Assembly: GCF_900155525.1 (NCBI RefSeq)
Contig: NZ_LT706942.1
Location: forward strand, 129,529-193,528
Direction of reading: 5' to 3'
Origin: Mailhella massiliensis
GTDB taxonomy: Bacteria > Desulfobacterota > Desulfovibrionia > Desulfovibrionales > Desulfovibrionaceae
DNA: 64,000 nt
Numbering within the stretch: position 1 is the stretch's first letter; the number at the start of each line of letters is the position of its first letter. The notes under the pieces are model-generated. The model searched no databases, was not told the origin of the DNA, and was given only the letters and a program-made list of their open reading frames with translations. This document shows positions 21,241 to 29,821 of the stretch, one piece after another. Made by a program: the position numbers and the translations under genes.

Positions 21241-21798
21241 ATGAACATCACTAGGCTTGATAAAGCCAGGGACCTGAAGTTCAAGCGTCAGGTCGAAGAA
21301 GAGAGCGGTCAGAACCTGTCGGCCTGCTACCAATGCGGCAAGTGCACGGCGGGCTGCCCCGGCGCCCAGTTCTATGACCGTCAGGTCAGCCAGATCATGC
21401 GCGCCGTGCAGATGGGCCTCAAGGAAGAGGCCCTGAAGAACCGTTCGCTGTGGCTGTGTCTGTCGTGTTCGACCTGCAGCGCCCGCTGCCCCAATAATAT
21501 CGACGTCGCCGCGGTGATGGAAACGCTCCGCATGATGGCCCGTCGCGAGGGGTGGGTGCAGGATCGGCCCATCGAATCCTTCTGGAAGGCGTTTCTGGAT
21601 ACCGTGCACGCTACGGGCCGCTCCTATGAACTCGGCGTCATGGCCGACTACATGGGGCGCACGCTGCGCGGCTGGGGCAACCTGGAAATAGCCCCCACGG
21701 CGCTTCTGAAGAACAAGATGCCCTTCATTCCCTCCGTCATCCACGGCCGCGAGGAAGTGGCGCGCATATTCAAGCGCTACGCGGAAAAGAGGAGCTGA
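21241..21798 (+). CDS. hdrC: Heterodisulfide reductase-like subunit C
   Basis: HdrC is the small Fe-S subunit of cytoplasmic Hdr complexes and transfers electrons from HdrA to HdrB. The 185-residue protein starts at 21241, giving MNITRLDKARDLKF, with GGGGAG in front. It has two [4Fe-4S] motifs, CYQCGKCTAGCPG and CLSCSTCSARCPN. The rest is helical. It is the first of six genes with gaps of at most 9 bp or short overlaps. The 280 bp upstream hold TTGACG at 21096 but no convincing -10 box. Confidence 0.94.
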   Translation: MNITRLDKARDLKFKRQVEEESGQNLSACYQCGKCTAGCPGAQFYDRQVSQIMRAVQMGLKEEALKNRSLWLCLSCSTCSARCPNNIDVAAVMETLRMMARREGWVQDRPIESFWKAFLDTVHATGRSYELGVMADYMGRTLRGWGNLEIAPTALLKNKMPFIPSVIHGREEVARIFKRYAEKRS

Positions 21799-21801
21799 GC
21801 C

Positions 21802-22752
21802 ATGAAATACGCCTACTATCCCGGCTGTTCGGGCCACGGCACCTCGGTGGAGTACGAAGCCTCCACCCGCGCGGTGTGCAACGCGCTGAACATGGATCTT
21901 GTGGAAATCGAAGACTGGAACTGCTGCGGCTCCACGCCCGCCCACTCCGTAAGTCACGAGCTTTCCGGCGCCCTTGCGGCGCGCAACCTGATGCAGGCCG
22001 CGAAAACCGGCGCCGACTGCGTGATTTCTCCGTGCCCGAGCTGCTCTTCCAACCTGAAGATGGCCCGCTACCGTATGCAGAATCCCGCCTTCAAGGCCGG
22101 TGTGGACGAACTGCTCGACGCCCCCACCCCTGCCAATGCCGAAGGCGGGGCCGACCTCATGGAAACCTACTCCGTGCTTCAGGCCATCGTGGAGCATGTG
22201 GGGGTTGAGAACGTGGCTTCCCGCGTGACCTATCCTCTGGAAGGCGTGAAGGTCGTCACCTATTACGGCTGTCTCCTGAGCCGTCCCGCCCATGTGGCGA
22301 AGTTCGACGACCCGGAGAACCCCGTTTCCCTCGACAACATCATGAAGGCTCTCGGCGCGGAAGTTCTGCCCTTCGCGCTGAAGACGGAGTGCTGCGGCGC
22401 GGCCATGGGCATCCCGGACGTGAATGTTCCCGGATCCCTGAGCGGCCGCATTCTCGACACGGCCAAGGCCGTGGGCGCGGAAGCCGTGGTTACCGCCTGC
22501 CCCCTGTGCCACATGAATCTCGACCTGCGCCAGCGTCAGGCCGCCAGGATTTCGAAGAAGAGCTTTTTCGGTCTGCCGGTGTTCTACTACACCCAGCTGA
22601 TCGCGCTCGCCTTCGGCCTGCCCAGAAACGCCATGCGTCTGGACAAGCTGGCCGTCAATCCCTATCCCCTTCTGGACAAGATCGCCGAGCGCCGCAAGGC
22701 GCGCGTTTCCGCCGAGCTTGAAGCCATGAAGGCCGCAGGAGCCGCATCATGA
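21802..22752 (+). CDS. hdrB: Heterodisulfide reductase-like subunit B
   Basis: HdrB holds the disulfide-reducing site with noncubane [4Fe-4S] clusters. The 316-residue protein has two CCG domains. The first contains YYPGCSGHGTSVEYE, WNCCGSTPAHS and CPSCSSNL. The second contains YYGCLLSRP, ECCGAAMG and CPLCHMNLD. All cysteines expected for two clusters are present. In Desulfovibrio the natural disulfide is not CoM-S-S-CoB. DsrC is the candidate proposed for Flx-Hdr, and dsrC is present in this window. The gene is 3 bp after hdrC and overlaps hdrA by four bases. Confidence 0.95.
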   Translation: MKYAYYPGCSGHGTSVEYEASTRAVCNALNMDLVEIEDWNCCGSTPAHSVSHELSGALAARNLMQAAKTGADCVISPCPSCSSNLKMARYRMQNPAFKAGVDELLDAPTPANAEGGADLMETYSVLQAIVEHVGVENVASRVTYPLEGVKVVTYYGCLLSRPAHVAKFDDPENPVSLDNIMKALGAEVLPFALKTECCGAAMGIPDVNVPGSLSGRILDTAKAVGAEAVVTACPLCHMNLDLRQRQAARISKKSFFGLPVFYYTQLIALAFGLPRNAMRLDKLAVNPYPLLDKIAERRKARVSAELEAMKAAGAAS

Positions 22753-24722
22753 AAATCGGCGTATTCGTCTGTCACTGCGGCAGCAACATCGAAGCGACGG
22801 TGGATACCGCCACGGTTGCCAAGATCGCGCTGACCTACCCCGATGTCGTGTTCTCCGAAGACACCATGTACACCTGTTCCGAACCCGGGCAGGAAAACAT
22901 CGTCCAGGCCATCAAGAAGCACGGCCTCGACGGCGTGGTGGTGGCTTCCTGCTCTCCGCGTATGCACGAACCCACGTTCCGCCGCACCGTGGAACGCGCT
23001 GGTCTCAACCGCTACATGTTTGAAATGGCCAACATCCGCGAACACGTTTCGTGGATCGGCCGCGACCGCGAAGCCAATACCAACAAGGCCGCCGAGCTGG
23101 TGCGTCTTGCCGTGGAAAAGCTGCGCCGCAACACGCCCCTTTACGCCAAGCAGTTCGACGTGACCAAGCGCGTTCTCGTCATCGGCGGCGGCGTGGCGGG
23201 CATCCAGGCCGCTCTCGACGCTGCCGAATCCGGCATAGGCGTGGTCATGGTGGAACGCGAAAGCACCATCGGCGGCAAGATGGCCAAACTCGACAAGACC
23301 TTCCCCACCATCGACTGCTCGAGCTGCGTGCTCGCCCCCAAGATGGTGGACGTGGCCCAGAACCCCAACATCACGCTGTACGCCCATTCCGAGGTGGAGA
23401 GCATTTCCGGCTTCGTCGGCAACTTTACCGTGAAGATCAGAAAGCGCGCCACCTATGTGGACTGGGACAAGTGCACCGGCTGCGGAACCTGCACCGAGAA
23501 GTGCCCCAGCAAGAACGTGCCCGACGCCTTCAACGAAGGCATCAGCAACTGCCGCGCCATCAACATTCCCTTCCCCCAGGCCATTCCCAAGAAGGCCACC
23601 ATCAACCCCGACTACTGCCGCAAGATCAAGGAAGGCAAGTGCGGCGTGTGTTCCAAGGTGTGCCCCACCGGAGCCATCGTGTACGATATGGTGGATGAGA
23701 TCGTGGAAGAAAAGGTGGGCGCCATCATCGCGGCCACCGGTTACGACCTGGTGGACTGGACCGTGTACAAGGAATACGGTGCTGGCGCCTATCCCGACGT
23801 CATCACCAGCCTCCAGTACGAACGCATGATGTCCGCTTCCGGCCCCACCGGCGGCCATATCCACCGTCCCTCCGACGGTATGGAACCGAAGAACATCGTG
23901 TTCATCCAGTGCGTGGGGTCCCGCGACTGCTCCATCGGCCGCCCCTACTGCTCGGGCTTCTGCTGCATGTACACGGCCAAGCAGGCCATCATGACCAAGG
24001 ACCATCTGCCGGATGCGGAAGCCTTCGTGTTCTATATGGACATCCGCGCCCCGGGCAAGATGTATGACGAATTCACCCGCCGCGCTCAGGAAGAGTACGG
24101 CGTGCAGTACATCCGCGGCCGTGTTTCGGCCATACAGCCCACGGTGCGTCCCGACGGCAAGGTCGGCTACATCGTGCGCGGCGCGGATACGCTGCTCGGC
24201 GAATCCGTGGAGGTCGATGCGGACATGGTGGTTCTCGCCGTGGGCGTGGAAGGCTCCAGGGGCGCGGGCAATCTTGCGGAAAAGCTCCGCATTTCCTACG
24301 ACCATTTCGGCTTCTTCATGGAAAGCCATGTGAAGCTGCGCCCCGTGGAAACCAATACCGCAGGCGTGTACCTCGCCGGCGTGTGCCAGGGCCCCAAGGA
24401 TATTCCCGCCTCCGTCGCACAGGGCAGCGCCGCGGCCGCCAAGGTCATGGCTCTGTTCTCCAAGCCCAAGCTTGAGAACGACCCCCAGGTCTCCGTGGTG
24501 GACATCAAGCGCTGCGTGGCCTGCGGCAAGTGCATCAAGGTCTGCCCCTATCAGGCCATCGAGGAAGTGGAGATCCGCGGTCAGAAGAAGGCCCATGTGA
24601 TCGAAACGGTCTGCCAGGGCTGCGGCGTCTGCACGGCCACCTGCCCGCAGGGCGCCATTCAGGTCGCCCATTTCACTGACAATCAGCTTCTCGCGGAGGT
24701 GAACGCCCTATGTCTGTCTTAG
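22749..24722 (+). CDS. hdrA: Heterodisulfide reductase-like subunit A, FAD and Fe-S protein
   Basis: HdrA carries the FAD at which electrons are thought to bifurcate between ferredoxin and the disulfide site. The 657-residue protein begins with the family's IGVFVCHCGSNI. It has a dinucleotide-binding motif RVLVIGGGVAGIQAALDAAESG (about residues 138-160) and the HdrA signature SSCVLAPKM. Ferredoxin motifs include CTGCGTCTEKCPS, CGVCSKVCPTG, and a C-terminal pair CVACGKCIKVCPY and CQGCGVCTATCPQ. The start overlaps hdrB (ATGA). The end overlaps the next gene by 13 bp. Confidence 0.95.
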   Translation: MKIGVFVCHCGSNIEATVDTATVAKIALTYPDVVFSEDTMYTCSEPGQENIVQAIKKHGLDGVVVASCSPRMHEPTFRRTVERAGLNRYMFEMANIREHVSWIGRDREANTNKAAELVRLAVEKLRRNTPLYAKQFDVTKRVLVIGGGVAGIQAALDAAESGIGVVMVERESTIGGKMAKLDKTFPTIDCSSCVLAPKMVDVAQNPNITLYAHSEVESISGFVGNFTVKIRKRATYVDWDKCTGCGTCTEKCPSKNVPDAFNEGISNCRAINIPFPQAIPKKATINPDYCRKIKEGKCGVCSKVCPTGAIVYDMVDEIVEEKVGAIIAATGYDLVDWTVYKEYGAGAYPDVITSLQYERMMSASGPTGGHIHRPSDGMEPKNIVFIQCVGSRDCSIGRPYCSGFCCMYTAKQAIMTKDHLPDAEAFVFYMDIRAPGKMYDEFTRRAQEEYGVQYIRGRVSAIQPTVRPDGKVGYIVRGADTLLGESVEVDADMVVLAVGVEGSRGAGNLAEKLRISYDHFGFFMESHVKLRPVETNTAGVYLAGVCQGPKDIPASVAQGSAAAAKVMALFSKPKLENDPQVSVVDIKRCVACGKCIKVCPYQAIEEVEIRGQKKAHVIETVCQGCGVCTATCPQGAIQVAHFTDNQLLAEVNALCLS

Positions 24723-26164
24723 CCGGCAAGGAGCTCCGTATCGTAGGTTTTCTGTGTAACTGGTGCTCTTACGGCGGCGCCGACACGGCCGGTACCGCCC
24801 GTGCCGTTCAGCCTACCGACCTTCGCATCATCCGCGTTCCCTGCTCGGGCCGCGTGAATCCTCTCTTCGTGCTCAAGGCCCTCATCAACGGGGCCGACGG
24901 CGTTCTGGTGTCGGGCTGCCATCCGCGCGACTGCCATTACTCCGCGGGCAACTACTACGCCCGTCGCCGTCTGGAAATGCTCAAGCAGTTTCTGCCCGTC
25001 ATCGGCATCAACCCCGACCGCTTCGAGTACACCTGGGTTTCCGCCTCCGAAGGTCAGCGCTGGAAGGACGTGGTGACCAACTTCACGAACCGCATCCATG
25101 CCCTCGGCCCGGCCCCCCGCTGGGAAGACGTGCCCGCCCGGTACGACAGACCCGAGGAACTCGTGGAGTCCATCCGTCCTCTGGGCTGCGGCGAACATCC
25201 CTCCCTGCCCGAACTCAAACAGGCCATCAAGGACGCCCTGGCGGGCGGCCTGGAAGGCGTGCTCGGCTGGAAGCAGGGCTTCGACGCCGTACATGCGGAA
25301 CCTGTGTTCATGACCACGCCCGAAGAAGTGGATTCCCTCATCTGGGGCCCCTTCAACGTGCACAACCTCGCCGTATATCTGCCCCAGTACAAGGGCCGCA
25401 AGATAGGCGTGGTGGTCAAGGGCTGCGACAGCAAGGGCGTTGTGGAACTTCTGGCCGAAGAGCTCATTTCCCGCGAGGATGTGAAGATCTTCGGCATGGG
25501 CTGCAACGGCACGGTGAACGTGTCCCGCGTGCTGGCGAAGCTCCCCGAAGGAGCGAAGGTGGAATCCTTCACGGGCAAGGGCAACAGGCTCATCGTCACC
25601 GCCGATGGTCAGGAATACGAAATGACCATGGCTGAAGTGGCGCAGGACAAGTGCCGCACCTGCACCAGGCCCAACGCCGTGCTTTCCGACGTGTTTGTGG
25701 GCAGACCCACCATCGAGCCCGAGGAACCTGCCGACGGCCGCAGCCCCGCGCTGCGCTTCCTCGACTCCCTGAGCCTTGAGGAACGCATGGGCTACTGGAA
25801 GGGCCAGATGGAACGCTGCATCGCCTGCCATGCCTGCCGCGGCGCCTGCCCCATGTGCGTATGCCGCGACCACTGCGTGTCCGATTCGCGCGATCCCGCG
25901 TGGGTCACGCAGGAAGACACCGTGCAGCAGAAGCTGTTCTTCCAGCTCATCCACGCCCAGCATCTCGCCGGGCGCTGCACGGGCTGCACCGAATGCGAAC
26001 GCGCCTGCCCCATGGACATTCCCGTGTTCGCGCTCAAGCAGCAGTTTGGCCGCATGATTAAGAAGATCTTCAGCTACGGCGCGGGCCTTGATGTGAACGC
26101 CACGCCTCCGCTGCTCACCTATCAGGTGGAAGAACCGACTATCAAGGAGCGTGATCTGGCATGA
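24710..26164 (+). CDS. Flx module protein: MvhD-type (FlxD) and Fe-S (FlxC) domains fused
   Basis: The first 140 residues match the MvhD/FlxD domain, which bridges HdrA to an electron donor. Cysteines are seen in GFLCNWCSYGGAD, RVPCSGRV and GCHPRDCHYSAGNYYARRR. Residues from about 190 to 484 form a different unit with GKQGF-like WKQGFDAV, VVVKGCDSKGVVE, and two ferredoxin motifs, CIACHACRGACPMC and CTGCTECERACPMD. That half resembles the FrhB-like Fe-S proteins of Flx clusters (FlxC). In D. vulgaris these are separate genes as I recall it, so this looks like a fusion. The gene overlaps hdrA at its start and flxB at its end (ATGA). Confidence 0.85.
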   Translation: MSVLAGKELRIVGFLCNWCSYGGADTAGTARAVQPTDLRIIRVPCSGRVNPLFVLKALINGADGVLVSGCHPRDCHYSAGNYYARRRLEMLKQFLPVIGINPDRFEYTWVSASEGQRWKDVVTNFTNRIHALGPAPRWEDVPARYDRPEELVESIRPLGCGEHPSLPELKQAIKDALAGGLEGVLGWKQGFDAVHAEPVFMTTPEEVDSLIWGPFNVHNLAVYLPQYKGRKIGVVVKGCDSKGVVELLAEELISREDVKIFGMGCNGTVNVSRVLAKLPEGAKVESFTGKGNRLIVTADGQEYEMTMAEVAQDKCRTCTRPNAVLSDVFVGRPTIEPEEPADGRSPALRFLDSLSLEERMGYWKGQMERCIACHACRGACPMCVCRDHCVSDSRDPAWVTQEDTVQQKLFFQLIHAQHLAGRCTGCTECERACPMDIPVFALKQQFGRMIKKIFSYGAGLDVNATPPLLTYQVEEPTIKERDLA

Positions 26165-27525
26165 GCAGTCTCCTTTTCGCAACACCGAAAGAGCTGACGG
26201 GCTGGCTTTCCCACCTGGCCTCAGGCTATCGCGTGCTGGCTCCCCGCAAGGAAGGCCCCAGCGTGGTCTATCGCCCGCATACGGCGGAAGAACTCGCCTC
26301 CGCCGATGTGGATGCGCTGCTTCGCCGCGCCACGGCTTCTCCCAAGCAGGCCATGCTGCCCCAGTGTGAAACGCTGGTGACCTTCAAGTCCGTGAAGAAC
26401 GAGGAAGACCCCTCGAAGCTGACCACCACGCTGGAAAATCCCTGTCAGGCCGAACCCACGGTACTTTTCGGCTGCCGCCCCTGCGACGCGCGCGGCTTCG
26501 TGGTGCTCGACCGCCCCTACCTGGAAGGAAAGTTCAAGGACCCGTACTACGGCGCCCGCCGCAAGGCCACCGTCATCGTGACGCAGGCCTGTCCCACGGC
26601 CTTCTCTTCCTGTTTCTGCAACTGGGTGGGGAGCCATCCTTCCGATAAGGAAGGTTCCGACGTCTTCTTCACCGCCGTGGAAGGCGGCTTCGTGCTGGAA
26701 GCGGTGACGGAAAAGGGCGCCTCCCTGCTGGAAGGCGCGGGCTTTGCCGACGCTGCCGACAGGGTCGCCGATGTGGAAGCTGCTCATGTCGCCGCAGCAG
26801 CCTCCCTGCCTGCGCCCTCCACGCTGACCCATGTGGCCGAAAAGGTGGCTTCCCGCTTCACCGATACGGCCTTCTGGGAAAAGGAAACGGTCAAGTGCCT
26901 TTCCTGCGGCGCGTGCACCTACCTGTGCCCCACCTGCCAGTGCTTCACCATTACCGATGAAGGCTCGCAGCTGGACGGCCGCCGCCTGCGCAGCTGGGAT
27001 TCCTGCATGTCTCCGCTCTTTACGCTGGAGACGAGCGGGCACAATCCCCGTCCGAGCAAGGCCGACCGTATGCGCAACCGCGTCAGCCACAAGTTCAGCT
27101 TCTACCCTGAACGCTACGACGGCTTCTTCTCCTGCGTGGGCTGCGGCCGCTGCGTGGTGAGCTGCCCCGTGTCGCTGGATATCCGGCACATGGTGAAGGC
27201 CGCCGTGGAAGGCGCGACCATCGAAATCAAGGAAGAAGCGGCTCCCGCTCCTGCGGAAGCCCCTGCGCCCGAAGCTGCCGCGGTGGAAGTCCCCGTGGAA
27301 GCTGCGGCTGCGGAAAAGGCCGCTGCGCCCACCCCGGTGGAAGCTCCCGCCCCTGCGGAAGCCGCTCCCGAAGCTGCGGCGGAAGAAGTCGCCGTGGCGG
27401 AAGCGCCTGCCGAAGCTCCGGCTGCGGAAGTCGTCGAAGCCCCCAAGGCTCAGGTCAAGGCATCCGCGCCGAAAGCCGCGCCGAAGACTTCCCGTTCTTC
27501 CAAAAGCAAGGCCAAGAAGAGGTAA
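26161..27525 (+). CDS. Flx module Fe-S protein (FlxB/AsrA-like) with long Ala-Pro-Glu tail
   Basis: The first 355 residues resemble AsrA/HmcF-type 4Fe-4S dicluster proteins found as FlxB. LFGCRPCDARGFVVLDRPYLEG is the family's middle motif, and two ferredoxin motifs, CLSCGACTYLCPTC and CVGCGRCVVSCPVS, close the folded part. It should carry electrons between the FAD protein FlxA and FlxC/FlxD. From about residue 356 to the end (99 residues) the sequence is almost only Ala, Pro, Glu and Val. It finishes in a basic stretch, KTSRSSKSKAKKR. Such a tail is not part of the known family fold. The gene sits 9 bp before flxA. Confidence 0.85.
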   Translation: MSSLLFATPKELTGWLSHLASGYRVLAPRKEGPSVVYRPHTAEELASADVDALLRRATASPKQAMLPQCETLVTFKSVKNEEDPSKLTTTLENPCQAEPTVLFGCRPCDARGFVVLDRPYLEGKFKDPYYGARRKATVIVTQACPTAFSSCFCNWVGSHPSDKEGSDVFFTAVEGGFVLEAVTEKGASLLEGAGFADAADRVADVEAAHVAAAASLPAPSTLTHVAEKVASRFTDTAFWEKETVKCLSCGACTYLCPTCQCFTITDEGSQLDGRRLRSWDSCMSPLFTLETSGHNPRPSKADRMRNRVSHKFSFYPERYDGFFSCVGCGRCVVSCPVSLDIRHMVKAAVEGATIEIKEEAAPAPAEAPAPEAAAVEVPVEAAAAEKAAAPTPVEAPAPAEAAPEAAAEEVAVAEAPAEAPAAEVVEAPKAQVKASAPKAAPKTSRSSKSKAKKR

Positions 27526-27534
27526 GGAGAGACT

Positions 27535-28386
27535 ATGAGCGAACATAACTGCGGCTGCAGCAAGAATCCTTACCTGCCTGAAGTCGCCACGGTTCTGGAA
27601 GTCATCACGGAATCGCCCACCATCAAGTCGTTCCGCGTGCGCTTCGACAATGAGGAAGCCTGGAACAGCTTCACCTACCAGCCCGGTCAGGTGGGGCAGC
27701 TTTCCGTGTTCGGCGTGGGCGAATCCACGTTCGTCATCAACACTCCGCCTTCATGCAGGGATTACCTTCAGTTTTCCGTCATGCGCGCAGGCGAGGTGAC
27801 CACCGCCATCCACAAGCTGCAGCCCGGCGACAAGGTGGGCGTGCGTGCTCCTCTGGGGAACTATTTCCCCTATGAGCAGTGGAAGGGCAAGAACATCGTG
27901 TTCGTGGGCGGCGGCATCGGCATGGCGCCCATCCGCACCATCATGCTGCACGTCATGGAGCACGCTTCCGAGTACGGCAAGCTCAGCCTGCTGTACGGCG
28001 CGCGTTCTCCCGAAGACATGGCCTTCAAGGGCGACCTGCCCGGTTGGCTGGAGAGCGACGTTCTGCACACCACGCTCACCATCGACCGCGAAGCGCCCAA
28101 CTGGCCTCACCGCGTGGGCATGATTCCCAACGTGCTCAAGGAACTCGCCCCCAGCCCGGACAACACCATCGCCGTGCTCTGCGGCCCGCCCATCATGATC
28201 AAGTTCACGCTGGCGGCGTTCCGCGAACTGGGCTTCAAGGATGAGAACATCATCACCACCCTTGAGCGCCGCATGAAGTGCGGTATCGGCATCTGCGGGC
28301 GCTGCAATCTGGGCGGCAAGTTCGTCTGCCTGGACGGTCCCGTGTTCTCGCAGGCTCAGCTCAACGAGCTGCCCCCGGAAATGTAG
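27535..28386 (+). CDS. flxA: Flx module FAD/NAD(H)-binding subunit (FlxA/AsrB-like)
   Basis: FlxA belongs to the ferredoxin-NADP reductase superfamily and is the NAD(H)-reacting entry point of Flx-Hdr. The 283-residue protein has an FAD-binding barrel (FRVRFDNEEAWNSFTYQPGQ, then the flavin motif around INTPPS). Its NAD-binding half starts at IVFVGGGIGMAPIRTIML. A C-terminal [2Fe-2S] cysteine set, CGIGICGRCNLGGKFVC, matches the dihydroorotate-dehydrogenase-B electron-transfer type. It is the last gene of the operon, followed by a strong terminator at 28406. Confidence 0.93.
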   Translation: MSEHNCGCSKNPYLPEVATVLEVITESPTIKSFRVRFDNEEAWNSFTYQPGQVGQLSVFGVGESTFVINTPPSCRDYLQFSVMRAGEVTTAIHKLQPGDKVGVRAPLGNYFPYEQWKGKNIVFVGGGIGMAPIRTIMLHVMEHASEYGKLSLLYGARSPEDMAFKGDLPGWLESDVLHTTLTIDREAPNWPHRVGMIPNVLKELAPSPDNTIAVLCGPPIMIKFTLAAFRELGFKDENIITTLERRMKCGIGICGRCNLGGKFVCLDGPVFSQAQLNELPPEM

Positions 28387-28405
28387 TCTGACATCCTTTT
28401 GAAAA

Positions 28406-28433
28406 AAGGCCCCTTCCCAGGAAGGGGCCTTTT
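28406..28433 (+). terminator. Terminator of the hdr-flx operon
   Basis: AAGGCCCCTTC (28407-28417) pairs with GAAGGGGCCTT (28421-28431) and runs into a T tract. It begins 21 bp past the flxA stop codon. Confidence 0.9.
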
Positions 28434-28830
28434 CGCGTCTTCGGCCGGGGAACGCCTTTCCTCCGGCCGGGGGCCGGCTCCGCCCGCCATGTTCCGGCAA
28501 AAGCGGGGAGACCGGAAGAGGAAAGACTCCGGTCCGGCATATTGCCTGCGGGAAACGCGGAAGCTCCGGGAAGAGCGGAACATGAACGGACGGAACGGAG
28601 AAACGCGGCGCGACCGGTGACGCCCCGTTGGGGGGATAGGCTCGGGGCGCGTTATGCCGCATGTCCGCCTTCCATGAAGTGCCGGAAGGCGGAGCTCATG
28701 TTTTTTCAGGACCGGGGCGTTTTCCCGGAAGGGCGGATTTTTGAAACAAGAGGCGGCGTTCTCGAGAACGGGAAGGACTCGCAGAGCGTTCTTCCGCGCG
28801 GGGCGGCGGTCGCAAAAGCGGCGGTAGAGA
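28434..28830. other. Non-coding gap of about 400 bp
   Basis: The region lies between the convergent ends of flxA and the NlpC gene. No gene, RNA or repeat was recognised. The open frames are short and lack family features. Confidence 0.5.
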
Positions 28831-28832
28831 AG

Positions 28833-28859
28833 AAAAAAGCCACGGCAGAACCGTGGCTT
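28833..28859 (-). terminator. Terminator of the NlpC/P60 gene
   Basis: AAGCCACGG (28837-28845) pairs with CCGTGGCTT (28851-28859). On the minus strand six T follow. It lies 25 bp past the stop codon of the lipoprotein gene. Confidence 0.85.
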
Positions 28860-28883
28860 GAAGGAAGGCGGTTCCGCCCTCCG

Positions 28884-29537
28884 TCAGGAGGGCATGTCCG
28901 CGATGACGGCGTCGGCGACATCGGGAATGAGGGAAAGGTCGAGGTCGCAGGGCGGGGCTTCAAGCACGCGGCGGGCCGTAAGATAGTGACGGTTCCAGTA
29001 GGAGGCGTTCAGCTTTTCGATGCGGACGGAGGAACCGGCGGAAGGACTGTGGATGAAGCGCCCGTCGCCGAGGTAGATGGCGGAATGCCTGCCGTTGGGC
29101 GTATTGGCGATGCGGAAGATGATGATGTCGCCGGGCAGAAGGTCCTCTCTGTCTACCGCATGCCCGGCACGGGACTGCCGCACCGAATCGCGCGGCACAG
29201 TAACACCGTATTTGGAGAACACCCAGTACACGAAGCCGGAACAGTCGAAACCGGACTTGGGGGAGGCTCCGCCGGACCGGTAGCGAATGCCGATATGTTG
29301 CCGGGCAATGTCGGCCACGTCTTCCCCGAGACTCATGACGGTAGGGCAGAGATTGGTACGGTACACGACCGGGGAATGGGGGCCGGGCAGTATTCCTTCC
29401 GTGGAAGCGGAGGATGCGGGCTGTGTCTGAGGAGCGGGAAGAATTTCTCCGCCCTTTTTGGGCTGGCAGGCGCACAGACAAAGAGACGCCGCTCCGGCGC
29501 AGAGAAAGAGAGAGAAAGTGCGGGAACGTGGGAACAT
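28884..29537 (-). CDS. NlpC/P60-family lipoprotein, predicted cell-wall peptidase
   Basis: The protein is a secreted cysteine peptidase of the NlpC/P60 family, which cut peptide stems in peptidoglycan. The 217-residue precursor has a lipoprotein signal with a lipobox-like LCAC at about residues 21-24. A low-complexity Ser/Pro/Gln linker follows to about residue 50. The catalytic domain (about 70-200) has the nucleophile Cys in GFDCSGFVYWVFSKYG, the catalytic His in NGRHSAIYLGDG and the polar third residue in FIHSP. GGAG precedes the ATG. It is monocistronic with its own terminator. Confidence 0.9.
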   Translation of the reverse strand: MFPRSRTFSLFLCAGAASLCLCACQPKKGGEILPAPQTQPASSASTEGILPGPHSPVVYRTNLCPTVMSLGEDVADIARQHIGIRYRSGGASPKSGFDCSGFVYWVFSKYGVTVPRDSVRQSRAGHAVDREDLLPGDIIIFRIANTPNGRHSAIYLGDGRFIHSPSAGSSVRIEKLNASYWNRHYLTARRVLEAPPCDLDLSLIPDVADAVIADMPS

Positions 29538-29821
29538 GAGGGCTCCTTTGCGTGCCGCAGAAAACGGAACGTCTGAGAAAGAGGGGCAGGGCGGCGGCGA
29601 AAAAAAGCCCCGTCAGGGGAATTTTTTTCAGGATGCTTCGGAAGCGTCCCTCTGTCAAGCACGCGAAAAAAAGCCATGATGCGGCGGAACCATGGCGGAA
29701 GGCAATGATTTTCCGTTATGCAGCAAAGGGAAAGGGCCGTGCCGTGCGTTCGGCCGGAACCGGGGCGGGAATCTTTCAGCCCCGCTTTTCCGGCTGAGGC
29801 GGAAAGCCTGCTTTTTACCGG

